The notes beneath the pieces were generated by a model. It was not told where the DNA came from. It saw only the letters and a program-made list of their open reading frames with translations, and did not search any database. DNA of 64,000 nt from Bacteroidota bacterium (lineage in GTDB: Bacteria; Bacteroidota; Bacteroidia; Chitinophagales; BACL12). The DNA is taken from the NCBI GenBank assembly GCA_016706255.1, contig JADJJZ010000006.1, positions 434,001 through 498,000 on the forward strand, given 5' to 3'. The position numbers and the translations under genes are program-made. Below are positions 1 to 8,422 of this stretch, piece after piece. Within the stretch, counting starts at the first letter, position 1; every line of letters starts with the position of its first letter.

Positions 1-953
1 CAGCATGCGTGCCTCAACGTCAATATCAGGATGCTGTTAACGCAAGAGATAAATGTATGCAGGACACGGCTGTGTTAAATAGTCAGCTCCGCATGAAAAC
101 GGCTGAAGTAAAAGATTTGAATCAGCAAATTGAAGAACTGCAGGCGAGTATGTCGCTGATGCGTAAAGATTCGGTTGATGTGCATAGCCGCTATCAGCAA
201 ATGGTTGCTGCAAATGAGCAGTTACGTCAAATTGAGGATATGCTGAATAACAGAATTAATCAGTTACTCGCTTTGTCATCTACCGAAAATCAACAATTGC
301 GTGAAGACTTGCAACGTAAATCGGATGAATTGTTGTTAAAAGAAAAAGATTTAAATGCTAAAGCACAATTGCTTACCGATCAGCAAAAAAGTATTGAAAC
401 GTTAACTAAAGATTTGGAAGCTCGTGCTAAAAGAGTGCAGGAACTGGAAGACATTTTAAATAAACAGGAACAAACGGTAATCGATTTAAAAAATACTATC
501 GACAAAGCATTATCCGGATTTAGTTCAAGCGACTTAACTGTTGAACGTAAAAACGGAAAAGTGTATGTTTCGCTGAGTGAAAAATTATTGTTTGCTTCAG
601 GAAGTACAGTTGTTGACCCAAAAGGAAAAGAAGCGTTGAAAAAAGTTGCAGATGTATTAAAGGCGAATGGCGATATTACAGTTGAAATTGAAGGACATAC
701 AGATAATGTGCCTTTAAAAAGTGCAAACTTTCCAAAAGATAACTGGGATTTAAGTGTATTACGTGCTACCAGTATTGTAAAAATATTAACTGTTGAAAAT
801 GGTGTAGATGCAAAACGTGTAACTGCTGCCGGCCGCGGTGAATATTTTCCTGTTGCAGATAATACCAGCACTGATGGTAAAGCAAAAAACCGTCGCACTG
901 AAATTATCCTGAGCCCGAATCTGGATGCATTGTATGACTTGCTGAATAAATAA
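1..953 (+). CDS. OmpA-family peptidoglycan-binding lipoprotein (5' end outside window)
   Basis: Outer-membrane-anchored protein expected to tether the membrane to peptidoglycan. The reading frame is open to the window edge. Just before the GTG at position 9 it reads Ala-Cys-Val-Pro, which looks like the end of a lipobox with the lipidated Cys at 6-8, so the true start and signal peptide lie upstream. Numbering from the GTG, residues 15-165 are a long Gln/Lys/Glu-rich coiled coil. Residues 190-303 form an OmpA C-terminal domain, with the GHTDN motif near 229-233, the NWDLSVLRA segment near 245-253 and KNRRTEI near 293-299, which are the diaminopimelate-binding positions of the family. The family call is firm; the lipoprotein call rests on two residues. 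tatC follows 25 bp downstream. Confidence 0.85.
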   Translation, partial: ACVPQRQYQDAVNARDKCMQDTAVLNSQLRMKTAEVKDLNQQIEELQASMSLMRKDSVDVHSRYQQMVAANEQLRQIEDMLNNRINQLLALSSTENQQLREDLQRKSDELLLKEKDLNAKAQLLTDQQKSIETLTKDLEARAKRVQELEDILNKQEQTVIDLKNTIDKALSGFSSSDLTVERKNGKVYVSLSEKLLFASGSTVVDPKGKEALKKVADVLKANGDITVEIEGHTDNVPLKSANFPKDNWDLSVLRATSIVKILTVENGVDAKRVTAAGRGEYFPVADNTSTDGKAKNRRTEIILSPNLDALYDLLNK

Positions 954-978
954 TAAGGTATAATATCGGAATTAGGTA

Positions 979-1800
979 ATGGCTGCTATAAAGAAGAATA
1001 AGGATGAGATGTCGTTTATGGACCATCTCGAGGATTTACGTTGGCATTTAGTAAGAATTGCTGTTGTTATACTATTATTCAGCATTGTGTTTTTAGTATT
1101 TCCGCAGTTTATTTTTGATAAGATTATTCTTGCGCCAAAAAGTCCCGATTTTATTACCTACAAATTGTTTTGCGATTTAGGTGAACGATTTGGGATTAGC
1201 GGTTTATGTTATACTACATTAGATTATAAACTGGTTTATCTCGATTTATCATCACCATTTTTGTTATACATTAAAATTGCCTTTATGGCAGGGGTGATAT
1301 TCGCTTTTCCTTATATATTATGGGAAATATGGCGTTTTGTAAAACCTGCTTTGCACGATAATGAAAAAAATAATTTAGGTGGGGTGATTTTAATTGCAAC
1401 ATTATTATTTTATGTGGGTGCAATGTTTGGATACTTTTTGATGGCACCTTTTTCGATCAACTTTTTAGCAACTTTTAGTTTGAGTAGTCAGATTGAAAAT
1501 CAATTTACCTTCGATTCTTATCTGGGTATTTTAACGGGAATGGTTTTGTGGACAGGAGTGATTTTCGAAATTCCGATGGTGGCTTACTTCCTTGCAAAAC
1601 TCGGTTTGTTGGGAAGAGATTTTTTAGCTAAAAACAGGAAATATGCATTTGTTGTTGCGCTTGTGCTTGCAGCGATAATTACGCCTTCAGGGGATGCTTT
1701 TAGTCTGTTTTTGGTTGCGATGCCGCTGTGGTTGTTGTATGAAGTGAGTATTGTTGTTGTAAAAGTGGTTGAGCGTAGACGGTTAAAGAGTTTGGAATAA
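979..1800 (+). CDS. tatC: Sec-independent (Tat) protein translocase subunit TatC
   Basis: Polytopic inner-membrane receptor that binds twin-arginine signal peptides. At 273 aa it is within the usual size range. The N-terminus carries the conserved HLEDLRWHL-type motif (TatC HLxELRxR), there are six hydrophobic segments, a FVKPALHDNEK loop matching the family FxxPGLxxxE motif, and a FEIP motif in the fourth segment region. No tatA/tatB gene is visible in the window, so those subunits must be elsewhere. A Tat-dependent substrate is encoded 5 kb downstream (6756-8339). The ATG start lies 25 bp after the preceding gene, so the two may be cotranscribed. A clear terminator follows the stop codon. 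Confidence 0.95.
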   Translation: MAAIKKNKDEMSFMDHLEDLRWHLVRIAVVILLFSIVFLVFPQFIFDKIILAPKSPDFITYKLFCDLGERFGISGLCYTTLDYKLVYLDLSSPFLLYIKIAFMAGVIFAFPYILWEIWRFVKPALHDNEKNNLGGVILIATLLFYVGAMFGYFLMAPFSINFLATFSLSSQIENQFTFDSYLGILTGMVLWTGVIFEIPMVAYFLAKLGLLGRDFLAKNRKYAFVVALVLAAIITPSGDAFSLFLVAMPLWLLYEVSIVVVKVVERRRLKSLE

Positions 1801-1826
1801 GGATTATCAATTGAAATAAAGTAATT

Positions 1827-1863
1827 AATCCCAACATGCTGATGTGTGTTGGGATTTTTTTTT
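1827..1863 (+). terminator. Rho-independent terminator after tatC
   Basis: The 10 bp arms AATCCCAACA (1827-1836) and TGTTGGGATT (1847-1856) are perfectly complementary around a 10 nt loop and run straight into a T tract up to about 1863. Confidence 0.85.
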
Positions 1864-1925
1864 CTTGCGTCAGGGTGCGGATAAATTTTACTGAATTTGG
1901 TATGGAAGGCATTGTTGCTCTTGTG

Positions 1926-2856
1926 TCACCCCTGCCTCGTCCGGCAGGTAAATCTACGAGGTTCTACCGATTCCTAGGGGGCTGGCTTGTTACCAATCTT
2001 TCACCCCTGCCTCGTCCGACAGGTAAATCTACGAGGTTGTGTTTTTCGTTTATATGGAATTTATCTATAAAATTTTCAATCTTACTATAAATTAAATTTT
2101 GTGGGTGTGTTGAATAATTTATATTGTTACTCAAATGTAGCGGATGCATTATTTGTAGGGGCGAATTGCATCCGCCCCTACAAATAATGCATCCGCGGGA
2201 ATCGAAGGATACATGAACAATGGTTGGCAAATGGATTAATTATTTTGCCGTCCTAATTTTATGTTTGGTGGAAATCAATGGAAATACGAAATGCGTTTTT
2301 TGTGATTTTGCATTATGGATTGGGGTTCATCGTTTTAATAGAATTTTTTTGTCACCCCTACGGGGTTCTGCTGATTCCTATGGGGACCTGCTTTCTACAA
2401 TCGTGTCACCTCTACGAGGTTTTTTATTAATCGTTCAATAAAGGTGTCCACTAATTGTTCGGGTTTTCTAAAAATTTAATTTTGTGAACGTGGTGTAATC
2501 TGTAATTGTTGAGATAAATTTTTCATAATTTGGAATGCAAATCATTGTTGCTCTTGTTTCACCCCTGCCTCGTCCGGCAGGTAAATCTACGAGGTTCTAC
2601 CGATTCTAGGGGTAGGTGCCTGTTACCAATCTTTCACCCCTACGGGGTTGTGTTTTTCGTTGAATGGAATTTATCTATAAAATTTTCAATCTTTCTATAA
2701 ATTAAATTTTGTGATGTTTTGTGGTAATTTGTAATTGCTGAGATAAATTTTGCTGAATTCGGTATGTAAGGCATTGTTGCTCTTGTTTCACCTCTACGAG
2801 GTTCTACCGATTCTAGGGGTAGATGTCTGTTACCAATCTTTCACCCCTACGGGGTT
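1926..2856. repeat. Composite palindromic repeat array (four paired units) in a gene-free block
   Basis: The 1.36 kb between tatC and rpiB has no credible gene. Eight copies of a palindromic element of the form TCACCCCTACGGGGTT or TCACCTCTACGAGGTT occur at about 1926, 2001, 2352, 2406, 2559, 2634, 2788 and 2841. They form four pairs with members 53-75 bp apart, most joined by CTACCGATTCTAGGGG-like and TTACCAATCTT spacers and followed by a CTATAAATTAAATTTTGTG-like tail. The copies at 1926, 2001 and 2559 carry an extra segment (CCTGCCTCGTCCGGCAGG plus TAAATCT) inside the palindrome. Units recur roughly every 230 bp on the right side. Short ORFs here are products of the repeats. Confidence 0.85.
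2140..2196. repeat. Long perfect inverted repeat, copy 1
   Basis: 24 nt arms at 2140-2163 and 2173-2196 pair perfectly around the 9 nt loop AATTGCATC. The inner stem contains TTATTTGTAGGGGCG. It is preceded by TTACTCAAATGTA and followed by GGGAATCG, which are shared with copy 2 at 2959-3015. It resembles dispersed intergenic hairpin repeats of the GTAGGGGCG type. There is no T tract, so it is not a simple terminator. Confidence 0.85.
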
Positions 2857-2958
2857 TTGTTTTTTTGTTAATTGGCATGTTTCAGTTAAATGTTCATCTT
2901 TTCTATAAATTTAATTTTGTGATGGTTTGTGGTAATTTGTAATTGTTACTCAAATGTA

Positions 2959-3015
2959 GCGGCTTTGTTATTTGTAGGGGCGAATTGCATCCGCCCCTAC
3001 AAATAACAAAGCCGC
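2959..3015. repeat. Long perfect inverted repeat, copy 2
   Basis: 24 nt arms at 2959-2982 and 2992-3015 pair perfectly around the same AATTGCATC loop as copy 1. The inner stem is identical to copy 1. The outer stem differs (GGCTTTG/CAAAGCC instead of GGATGCA/TGCATCC) but remains fully complementary, so both arms changed together. Confidence 0.85.
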
Positions 3016-3153
3016 GGGAATCGGAGGATAAATGCAAAATTGTTGCCTCATCGATTAATTATCATTTATCCCATCCTACTCATACCACATCCGCGTTAAT
3101 CGGCGGTAAAAGGTAGATGTATATGCCAAAATTTTTAATTCCGCCGCAAATAG

Positions 3154-3161
3154 TAACTTTG
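3154..3161 (+). promoter_or_regulatory. Bacteroidota -7 promoter box for rpiB
   Basis: TAACTTTG matches the Bacteroidota primary sigma -7 consensus TAnnTTTG. It ends only 4 nt before the rpiB ATG, so the predicted transcript start falls on or next to the start codon (leaderless or nearly so). No convincing -33 element was seen. Confidence 0.55.
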
Positions 3162-3165
3162 TAAC

Positions 3166-3606
3166 ATGCAAAATAAAACGATAGCTATCGGTTGCGACCA
3201 TGCGGGGTTTCCTTATAAGGAGGGAATTGTTAATTACCTGAGTTCCAATGGATTTGAGGTGAAGGATTTTGGCACTTATTCGCTGGATTCGGTTGATTAT
3301 CCGGATTTTGTGCATCCGCTTGCAAAAAGTATCGAATCAGGTGAATCGGCAATGGGTGTTTTGATTTGTGGAAGTGGTAATGGCGTTTGTATTACCGCAA
3401 ATAAACATCAGCAAATTCGTGCAGCAATGGCCTGGCGTGAAGATATTGCTGCACTTGCCCGTCAGCATAATAATGCCAATGTAATTTGTATACCTTCCCG
3501 CTTTGTTTCTTTGGAAGAAGCTGTAAGTTTTGTCCATATATTTTTACATACCGAATTTGAAGGTGGCAGACATGAAACGCGTGTAAATAAAATCACTGAA
3601 TTTTAA
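3166..3606 (+). CDS. rpiB: Ribose-5-phosphate isomerase B
   Basis: Interconverts ribose 5-phosphate and ribulose 5-phosphate in the pentose phosphate pathway (RpiB/LacA/LacB family, cytosolic). The 146 aa length is normal. Visible hallmarks are GCDHAGF at 9-15 (phosphate and substrate binding), the catalytic-loop CGSGNGV at 68-74 with Cys68 matching the catalytic Cys of RpiB, and SRFVSLEEA near 111-119. The start is fixed by the family N-terminus. It sits immediately after a TAACTTTG promoter box. The M28 peptidase gene follows after 13 bp and is probably cotranscribed. Confidence 0.93.
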   Translation: MQNKTIAIGCDHAGFPYKEGIVNYLSSNGFEVKDFGTYSLDSVDYPDFVHPLAKSIESGESAMGVLICGSGNGVCITANKHQQIRAAMAWREDIAALARQHNNANVICIPSRFVSLEEAVSFVHIFLHTEFEGGRHETRVNKITEF

Positions 3607-3619
3607 TTAATTTACCTGA

Positions 3620-5191
3620 ATGAAATATGTTACCTCGTTTTTATTTGCATTACTGATATGCGGAACGGTTTTAGCACAAACGGAAGACCTCGGTGAAAAA
3701 TATGCTAATACCATTACTGCAGCAGAATTAGAAACACATCTTACCATTTTTGCCGGCGATTATTATGAAGGTCGCGAAACGGGAACACGCGGATTGGCGA
3801 GGGCTGCAGATTATCTGGCAACGCAATATCAATTGTCAGGTGTAAAACCTTATTCCGGATTGGGCGGATATTTTCAGGATTATCCTTTGGTGGAATATCA
3901 ATGGGGTGCTTCAACAATTGCAACCGATAAAAATTTATTTACCATGATGCAGGATTTTTATGGTTATGCATCTGCAAATAATTCAATGGAGCTCACCACG
4001 AATGATATTGTTTTTCTTGGTTATGGAATTGATGATTCTACTTATAGCGATTATAAAAATGTTGATGTAAAAGGTAGAATAGTATTAATTGTTTCCGGTG
4101 AACCAATGGTGAAAGGTAAATCTGTTATAACCGGAACCGATTCATTAAGCGCATGGTCGAAAGACTGGCGTAAAAAAGCTACAGCAGCTACACAAAATGG
4201 TGTAACCTGTTTGTTAACCGTTGACCCTAAGTTAAAAGATGTATTAAAAAATCCGCAATGGCAAAATTTTTTAAACGGAAGTTTACTCAAATTACAATCG
4301 GAATATAAACAATCGGAATACACCAACAATTTATTTGTTTCACAGGAGATGGCTGATAAATTATTTGGCAAAAGAAAAAAGTTTATTCAGAAAACAATAG
4401 ATAAAATAAACGAAACGGGAAAACCTGCAAACTTTCTTGCAAAAAATACTATTCTGTTTAATATTGTAAAATCTGAAAATGTAATTTACGCCGATAACGT
4501 ATTGGCATTTGTTGAAGGCAGTGATTTAAAAGATGAAGTTATTGTGGTGTCAGCACATTATGATCATCTCGGAAAAAAAGACAGTATTATTTATAATGGT
4601 GCAGATGATGATGGTTCCGGAACCGTCGGATTACTCGAACTTGCAGAAGCAATGGCCTTAGCTAAAGCCAATGGTGACGGGCCCCGCAGAAGTGTTTTAT
4701 TTATTGCATTTTCAGGCGAAGAAAAAGGATTGCTGGGCAGTAAAGCATACGCAGCAGCTCCGGTAATTCCATTTGCAAACACTGTTGCCGATTTAAATAT
4801 CGATATGATCGGCAGAGTAGATGATGAACATCTCACCAACCCAAATTATATTTATATTATTGGCTCAAATTTTTTAAGCAGCGGTTTACATAGTATCAAC
4901 GAAGCTGCAGCAAAAAATTATACCAACCTGGAACTGGATTATAAATATAATTCAACAACCGACCCTAACAGATATTATTACCGCAGCGACCATTATAATT
5001 TTGCTAAAAATAATGTTCCGGTAATTTTTTATTTCAACGGAACACATGCCGATTATCACGAACCTACCGATGATGTTGATAAAATAAATTTTGAAGTATA
5101 TGAGGCAAGGTGTCGTCTCGTATTTCACACCTTATGGATTTTAGCCAATCAGGATGCGCGCATTAAGGTTGATGTTGTTCAGGAAAATTGA
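3620..5191 (+). CDS. M28 family zinc aminopeptidase with signal peptide
   Basis: Secreted or periplasmic co-catalytic zinc exopeptidase. Residues 1-19 form a signal peptide ending LAQ. A PA-like insert is plausible around 125-270. The M28 catalytic domain runs from about 290 to 500, with the expected zinc ligands: SAHYDHLG (His313), GADDDGSGT (Asp near 329-330), SGEEKGLLGS (Glu367/368), NIDMIGR (Asp395) and THADYHEPTDD (His480). All ligands are present, so it should be active. Substrate specificity cannot be read from the sequence. It lies 13 bp after rpiB and 34 bp before the TPM-domain gene. Confidence 0.9.
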   Translation: MKYVTSFLFALLICGTVLAQTEDLGEKYANTITAAELETHLTIFAGDYYEGRETGTRGLARAADYLATQYQLSGVKPYSGLGGYFQDYPLVEYQWGASTIATDKNLFTMMQDFYGYASANNSMELTTNDIVFLGYGIDDSTYSDYKNVDVKGRIVLIVSGEPMVKGKSVITGTDSLSAWSKDWRKKATAATQNGVTCLLTVDPKLKDVLKNPQWQNFLNGSLLKLQSEYKQSEYTNNLFVSQEMADKLFGKRKKFIQKTIDKINETGKPANFLAKNTILFNIVKSENVIYADNVLAFVEGSDLKDEVIVVSAHYDHLGKKDSIIYNGADDDGSGTVGLLELAEAMALAKANGDGPRRSVLFIAFSGEEKGLLGSKAYAAAPVIPFANTVADLNIDMIGRVDDEHLTNPNYIYIIGSNFLSSGLHSINEAAAKNYTNLELDYKYNSTTDPNRYYYRSDHYNFAKNNVPVIFYFNGTHADYHEPTDDVDKINFEVYEARCRLVFHTLWILANQDARIKVDVVQEN

Positions 5192-5225
5192 ATTATGTAA
5201 TTTCATTCCCCGAAAACCACTTCTA

Positions 5226-6683
5226 ATGAAAAAAGCGCATGTTTTACTTTTCTTTTTAGCATTCACTTTAATAAGTAAAGCACAAACAGCCTACACTGTT
5301 GAAACCATCCCTGATCCAAAAACTACAGGTGGCGGTTATGTCAGCAATCCTGATGGCGTTATTGATGCATCAACCGTTGAAACCATTAATGCAGTCTTAG
5401 CCAGATTAGAAGATTCTACTACTATTCAGGTAGCAGTTGCAGTGGTAAATTCGATCGGCAATGAAGTGCCCGGTGATTTCAGAACGAAATTATTTCGTTA
5501 TTGGGGAATCGGACAAAAAGATAATAATAACGGGCTGCTCATTTTATTGGTAATCGATCAGCGGCGAATGGAATTTGAAGTGGGTTATGGTTTGGAAGGC
5601 ATTTTAACTGATATTATGTGTGTGCGTATTCAGCAGACTTACATGGTGCCTTTGGCTAAAGAAGGTAAAATGAGTGAGGCTGTTTTAGAAGGTGTTTTGC
5701 AGGTAAATAAAATACTCACCGACCCTCAATATCGCGATGAAGTTTATGCTGATAGTTTAAGCAGTAACAGTTCAAATGTGTGGTGGAAAAATGCGGTTTC
5801 AGGAACCGGATTATCCATTGTTGCAGGTATTTATGCACTTATTGCATGGGGAGTGTTTGCAGGAAGAAAATCTTCATTAAAAAAAGCACCGGGCTATGTA
5901 AAAAATAATTATTCGGAAGCTTATTCAAAATCGAAATTCAGTTTATTGAATATCGGCTTACCTGCGGGATATATAGCCTGGCAGGAGATTGCAGGTAATT
6001 TGAGAATATTTGAATTTGCTTTGTTTGGATATGGTTTGCTGATGTTATTATTACTTGAAAAAAGATTCCGATTAAACCGTTTTATTTTTAAAGACAGCGC
6101 ACAAAAAGAACCGCAGGAAACATATAATTTATTAGCAAAATCACATAGCAACGGTTGGCTGGCAGCGGATATATTTTTCCCATTACCTTTTATTTTATAT
6201 TCTTTATTTAATAAAGGCAGAATGAAAACCTTGCGCAACACACCACCTGTTTCTGACAAAGGTGTGCCGATGGTGAAAATGGATGATAAAGCAGATGACG
6301 GATTTTTAAATGCATTTCAAATTAAGGAAGAGGAATTACATTCGGTAGATTATGATGTTTGGATCGACAATCCAACGCATCAGGTGAAAATTTATCGCTT
6401 CGAAAATTATAATAGTAAGTATAAAGAATGTCCGAATTGTAAAACTCTTGCTTTCTTGATGACAAAAAATGAAACGTTGGTTTCACCTACATATGATTCA
6501 TCGGGAAAAGGACAAAAAACATATACCTGCAAAGCATGTAGCCATGTGAAAAAAGAAACCTATACTATTGCCAAACTCACGCGTTCCAGTTCATCGGGTT
6601 CAGGAGGCAGCGGTGGCGGCGGGGGTGGAAGTTCATGGGGAGGAGGCAGTTCAGGCGGCGGTGGCGGCGGAAGCTCCTGGTAA
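5226..6683 (+). CDS. TPM-domain (TLP18.3/Psb32/MOLO-1) membrane protein with Gly/Ser-rich tail
   Basis: The frame is open from 5154, but the Met at 5226 is preferred because it opens directly into a signal peptide (hydrophobic stretch ending SKAQ), giving about 485 aa. After the signal comes a TPM domain (roughly 35-165, containing DGVIDASTVETIN, YWGIGQKDNNNGLLILL and GYGLEGILTD), then hydrophobic segments around 190-210 and 240-290. Next is a pair of CxxC motifs (CPNC and CKAC, about 40 residues apart) suggesting a zinc ribbon. The last 30 residues are almost only Gly and Ser with Trp, as in YgcG-like proteins. The biochemical function of TPM domains here is unknown; roles in membrane-protein maintenance have been proposed for the family. 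Confidence 0.8.
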   Translation: MKKAHVLLFFLAFTLISKAQTAYTVETIPDPKTTGGGYVSNPDGVIDASTVETINAVLARLEDSTTIQVAVAVVNSIGNEVPGDFRTKLFRYWGIGQKDNNNGLLILLVIDQRRMEFEVGYGLEGILTDIMCVRIQQTYMVPLAKEGKMSEAVLEGVLQVNKILTDPQYRDEVYADSLSSNSSNVWWKNAVSGTGLSIVAGIYALIAWGVFAGRKSSLKKAPGYVKNNYSEAYSKSKFSLLNIGLPAGYIAWQEIAGNLRIFEFALFGYGLLMLLLLEKRFRLNRFIFKDSAQKEPQETYNLLAKSHSNGWLAADIFFPLPFILYSLFNKGRMKTLRNTPPVSDKGVPMVKMDDKADDGFLNAFQIKEEELHSVDYDVWIDNPTHQVKIYRFENYNSKYKECPNCKTLAFLMTKNETLVSPTYDSSGKGQKTYTCKACSHVKKETYTIAKLTRSSSSGSGGSGGGGGGSSWGGGSSGGGGGGSSW

Positions 6684-6755
6684 GCAGTTACATTATTTTT
6701 TAGGAATACTTTTTAATTAGCGAAATAGTTATATTTACCATATGAAACTTTTTGT

Positions 6756-8339
6756 ATGGAAGCTAATAATAAGCGTGGAGCTAAGACAAAGCTATTGCAA
6801 TCAATTCAACGAGCTTATCAAATAGCGCTGGGGAGTCGACAAAAAGGAATACCATTACAGGAATATCATCAGGCAAATCTTATTTCACGAAGAAAATTTC
6901 TTGAGCAATCAGGAAAAGGTACTTTATTTACCCTTGCTGCAGGTGCATCTTTTTTAGCAGCATGTTCATCGCAAAATAAACCCGTAATTGCAGTTGTAGG
7001 AGCTGGTATTGCAGGATTACATGCTGCATATACATTAAAACGTGCAGGCATAATTGCTCAAATTTATGAAGCCTCCGATCGCACCGGTGGAAGAATAATT
7101 ACGGCTACCGATTTAATGGGAAAAGGATTAACTACAGAAATGGGTGGAGAATTTATTGATTCAACACATGCTGATATGTTGCAGTTGATTGAAACATTTA
7201 ATTTACCCTTATTAGATACTTTTGTTGAATCGGAACAACAACTGAGTCATGCTTGCTATTATATCAACAACAAAGTAATTACCGATAAAGATATTCTCGA
7301 ATTATTTTATCCTTATACCACTCAATTATCAAAGGATATTGATTCAATAAGTGATACCATTTCTTATAATCAATTTACAGAAGCTGATAAGCGATTGGAT
7401 AATTTATCGATAGCACAATACCTGCAACAAATTGGTATCAGCGGCGACTTATATAAATTATTGGATGTTGCCTACACAACTGAATATGGTTGCGATTTGG
7501 AGCAACAAAGTGCAATTAATTTTTTAATGTTGATGGATCCGAATATGCACGATAATTTTAATTATTCAGGATACAGCGATGAACGTTATAAAGTAAAAGG
7601 TGGTAATCAGCGCGTAACGGATGCTTTGGAAAAACGATTGGATACACAAATAAATCGTGGATATAAATTAGAAGCCATTAAAAGAAATCATATCAATGCA
7701 AAAACAACACTATCGTTCCAAACCGATGGTGGTAAAAAAGAAATTACTGCTGATTATGTGATTCTTGCCATTCCATTTACCATTTTGCGCGAAGTGAAAA
7801 TAAATTGCGGATTTACAACGGCCAAGCAAAAAGCCATTCAGGAAATGGGTTACGGAAAAAATGCAAAATTTTTCATGGGTTTTTTAACCCACCATTGGCG
7901 TGACCTTGGATATACCGGATTTACATTTACCGATACTTATTTACAAAACGGATGGGATAACAGTCAGCTCCAGGAAGGTGAAGGTGCTGGTTACACCATT
8001 TTTACCGGCGGCAAAACCGGTGATTTGTTAAATCAACATTCCGACGCTGAAATTGCAGCACAATTAATTCCCATTTTAGAAAATTGTTATCAGGGCATAT
8101 CCGGTTTACAAACCGGAAAAATGGCAAGGTTCCACTGGGCTTCCAGTCCGCTGGCCAAGGCAAGTTATGCCTGCTTTGCGCCCGGACAGTATACCTCTAT
8201 TGAAGGTGCACAGCGCGAACCTTCGGGCAGAATATATTTCGCAGGTGAACATTGCAGCTTCGAATTCCAGGGCTTCATGAACGGGGCAGCACAAACCGGC
8301 CGAGAAGCCGCAGAAGCCATTTTACAAACCCTTGATTGA
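6756..8339 (+). CDS. Flavin monoamine oxidase-family protein, Tat-exported lipoprotein
   Basis: FAD-dependent amine oxidoreductase. The N-terminus has a twin-arginine motif SRRKFLEQSG at 44-53, a hydrophobic stretch, and a lipobox LAAC with Cys70. This indicates Tat export of a folded flavoprotein followed by lipidation. Mature residues 77-114 form a Rossmann FAD-binding motif (VGAGIAG, then the Glu-Ala-Ser-Asp-Arg-Thr-Gly-Gly-Arg segment). The C-terminal FAD-contact block IYFAGEHCSFEFQGFMNGA lies near 493-511. The amine substrate is unknown. The 40-odd residues before the twin arginines are longer than usual, so a shorter start is possible, but no nearer in-frame Met is seen. TatC is encoded 5 kb upstream. 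Confidence 0.87.
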   Translation: MEANNKRGAKTKLLQSIQRAYQIALGSRQKGIPLQEYHQANLISRRKFLEQSGKGTLFTLAAGASFLAACSSQNKPVIAVVGAGIAGLHAAYTLKRAGIIAQIYEASDRTGGRIITATDLMGKGLTTEMGGEFIDSTHADMLQLIETFNLPLLDTFVESEQQLSHACYYINNKVITDKDILELFYPYTTQLSKDIDSISDTISYNQFTEADKRLDNLSIAQYLQQIGISGDLYKLLDVAYTTEYGCDLEQQSAINFLMLMDPNMHDNFNYSGYSDERYKVKGGNQRVTDALEKRLDTQINRGYKLEAIKRNHINAKTTLSFQTDGGKKEITADYVILAIPFTILREVKINCGFTTAKQKAIQEMGYGKNAKFFMGFLTHHWRDLGYTGFTFTDTYLQNGWDNSQLQEGEGAGYTIFTGGKTGDLLNQHSDAEIAAQLIPILENCYQGISGLQTGKMARFHWASSPLAKASYACFAPGQYTSIEGAQREPSGRIYFAGEHCSFEFQGFMNGAAQTGREAAEAILQTLD

Positions 8340-8422
8340 AATATTGCCATTTAATGCATAAAATTGTCCCCGAATTGCCGCTATGGCACTATTCTTGATT
8401 TCAAGCTAAAAAAATTGCCAAT

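Noticed and set aside
1836..2441. Three short ORFs in the tatC-rpiB gap
   Set aside because: They run through the palindromic repeats and the long hairpin, lack family features and start sites, and their frames are by-products of repeated sequence.
5154..5225. Upstream extension of the TPM-domain protein
   Set aside because: It overlaps the end of the M28 gene and would bury the signal peptide; the Met at 5226 gives a normal signal sequence.
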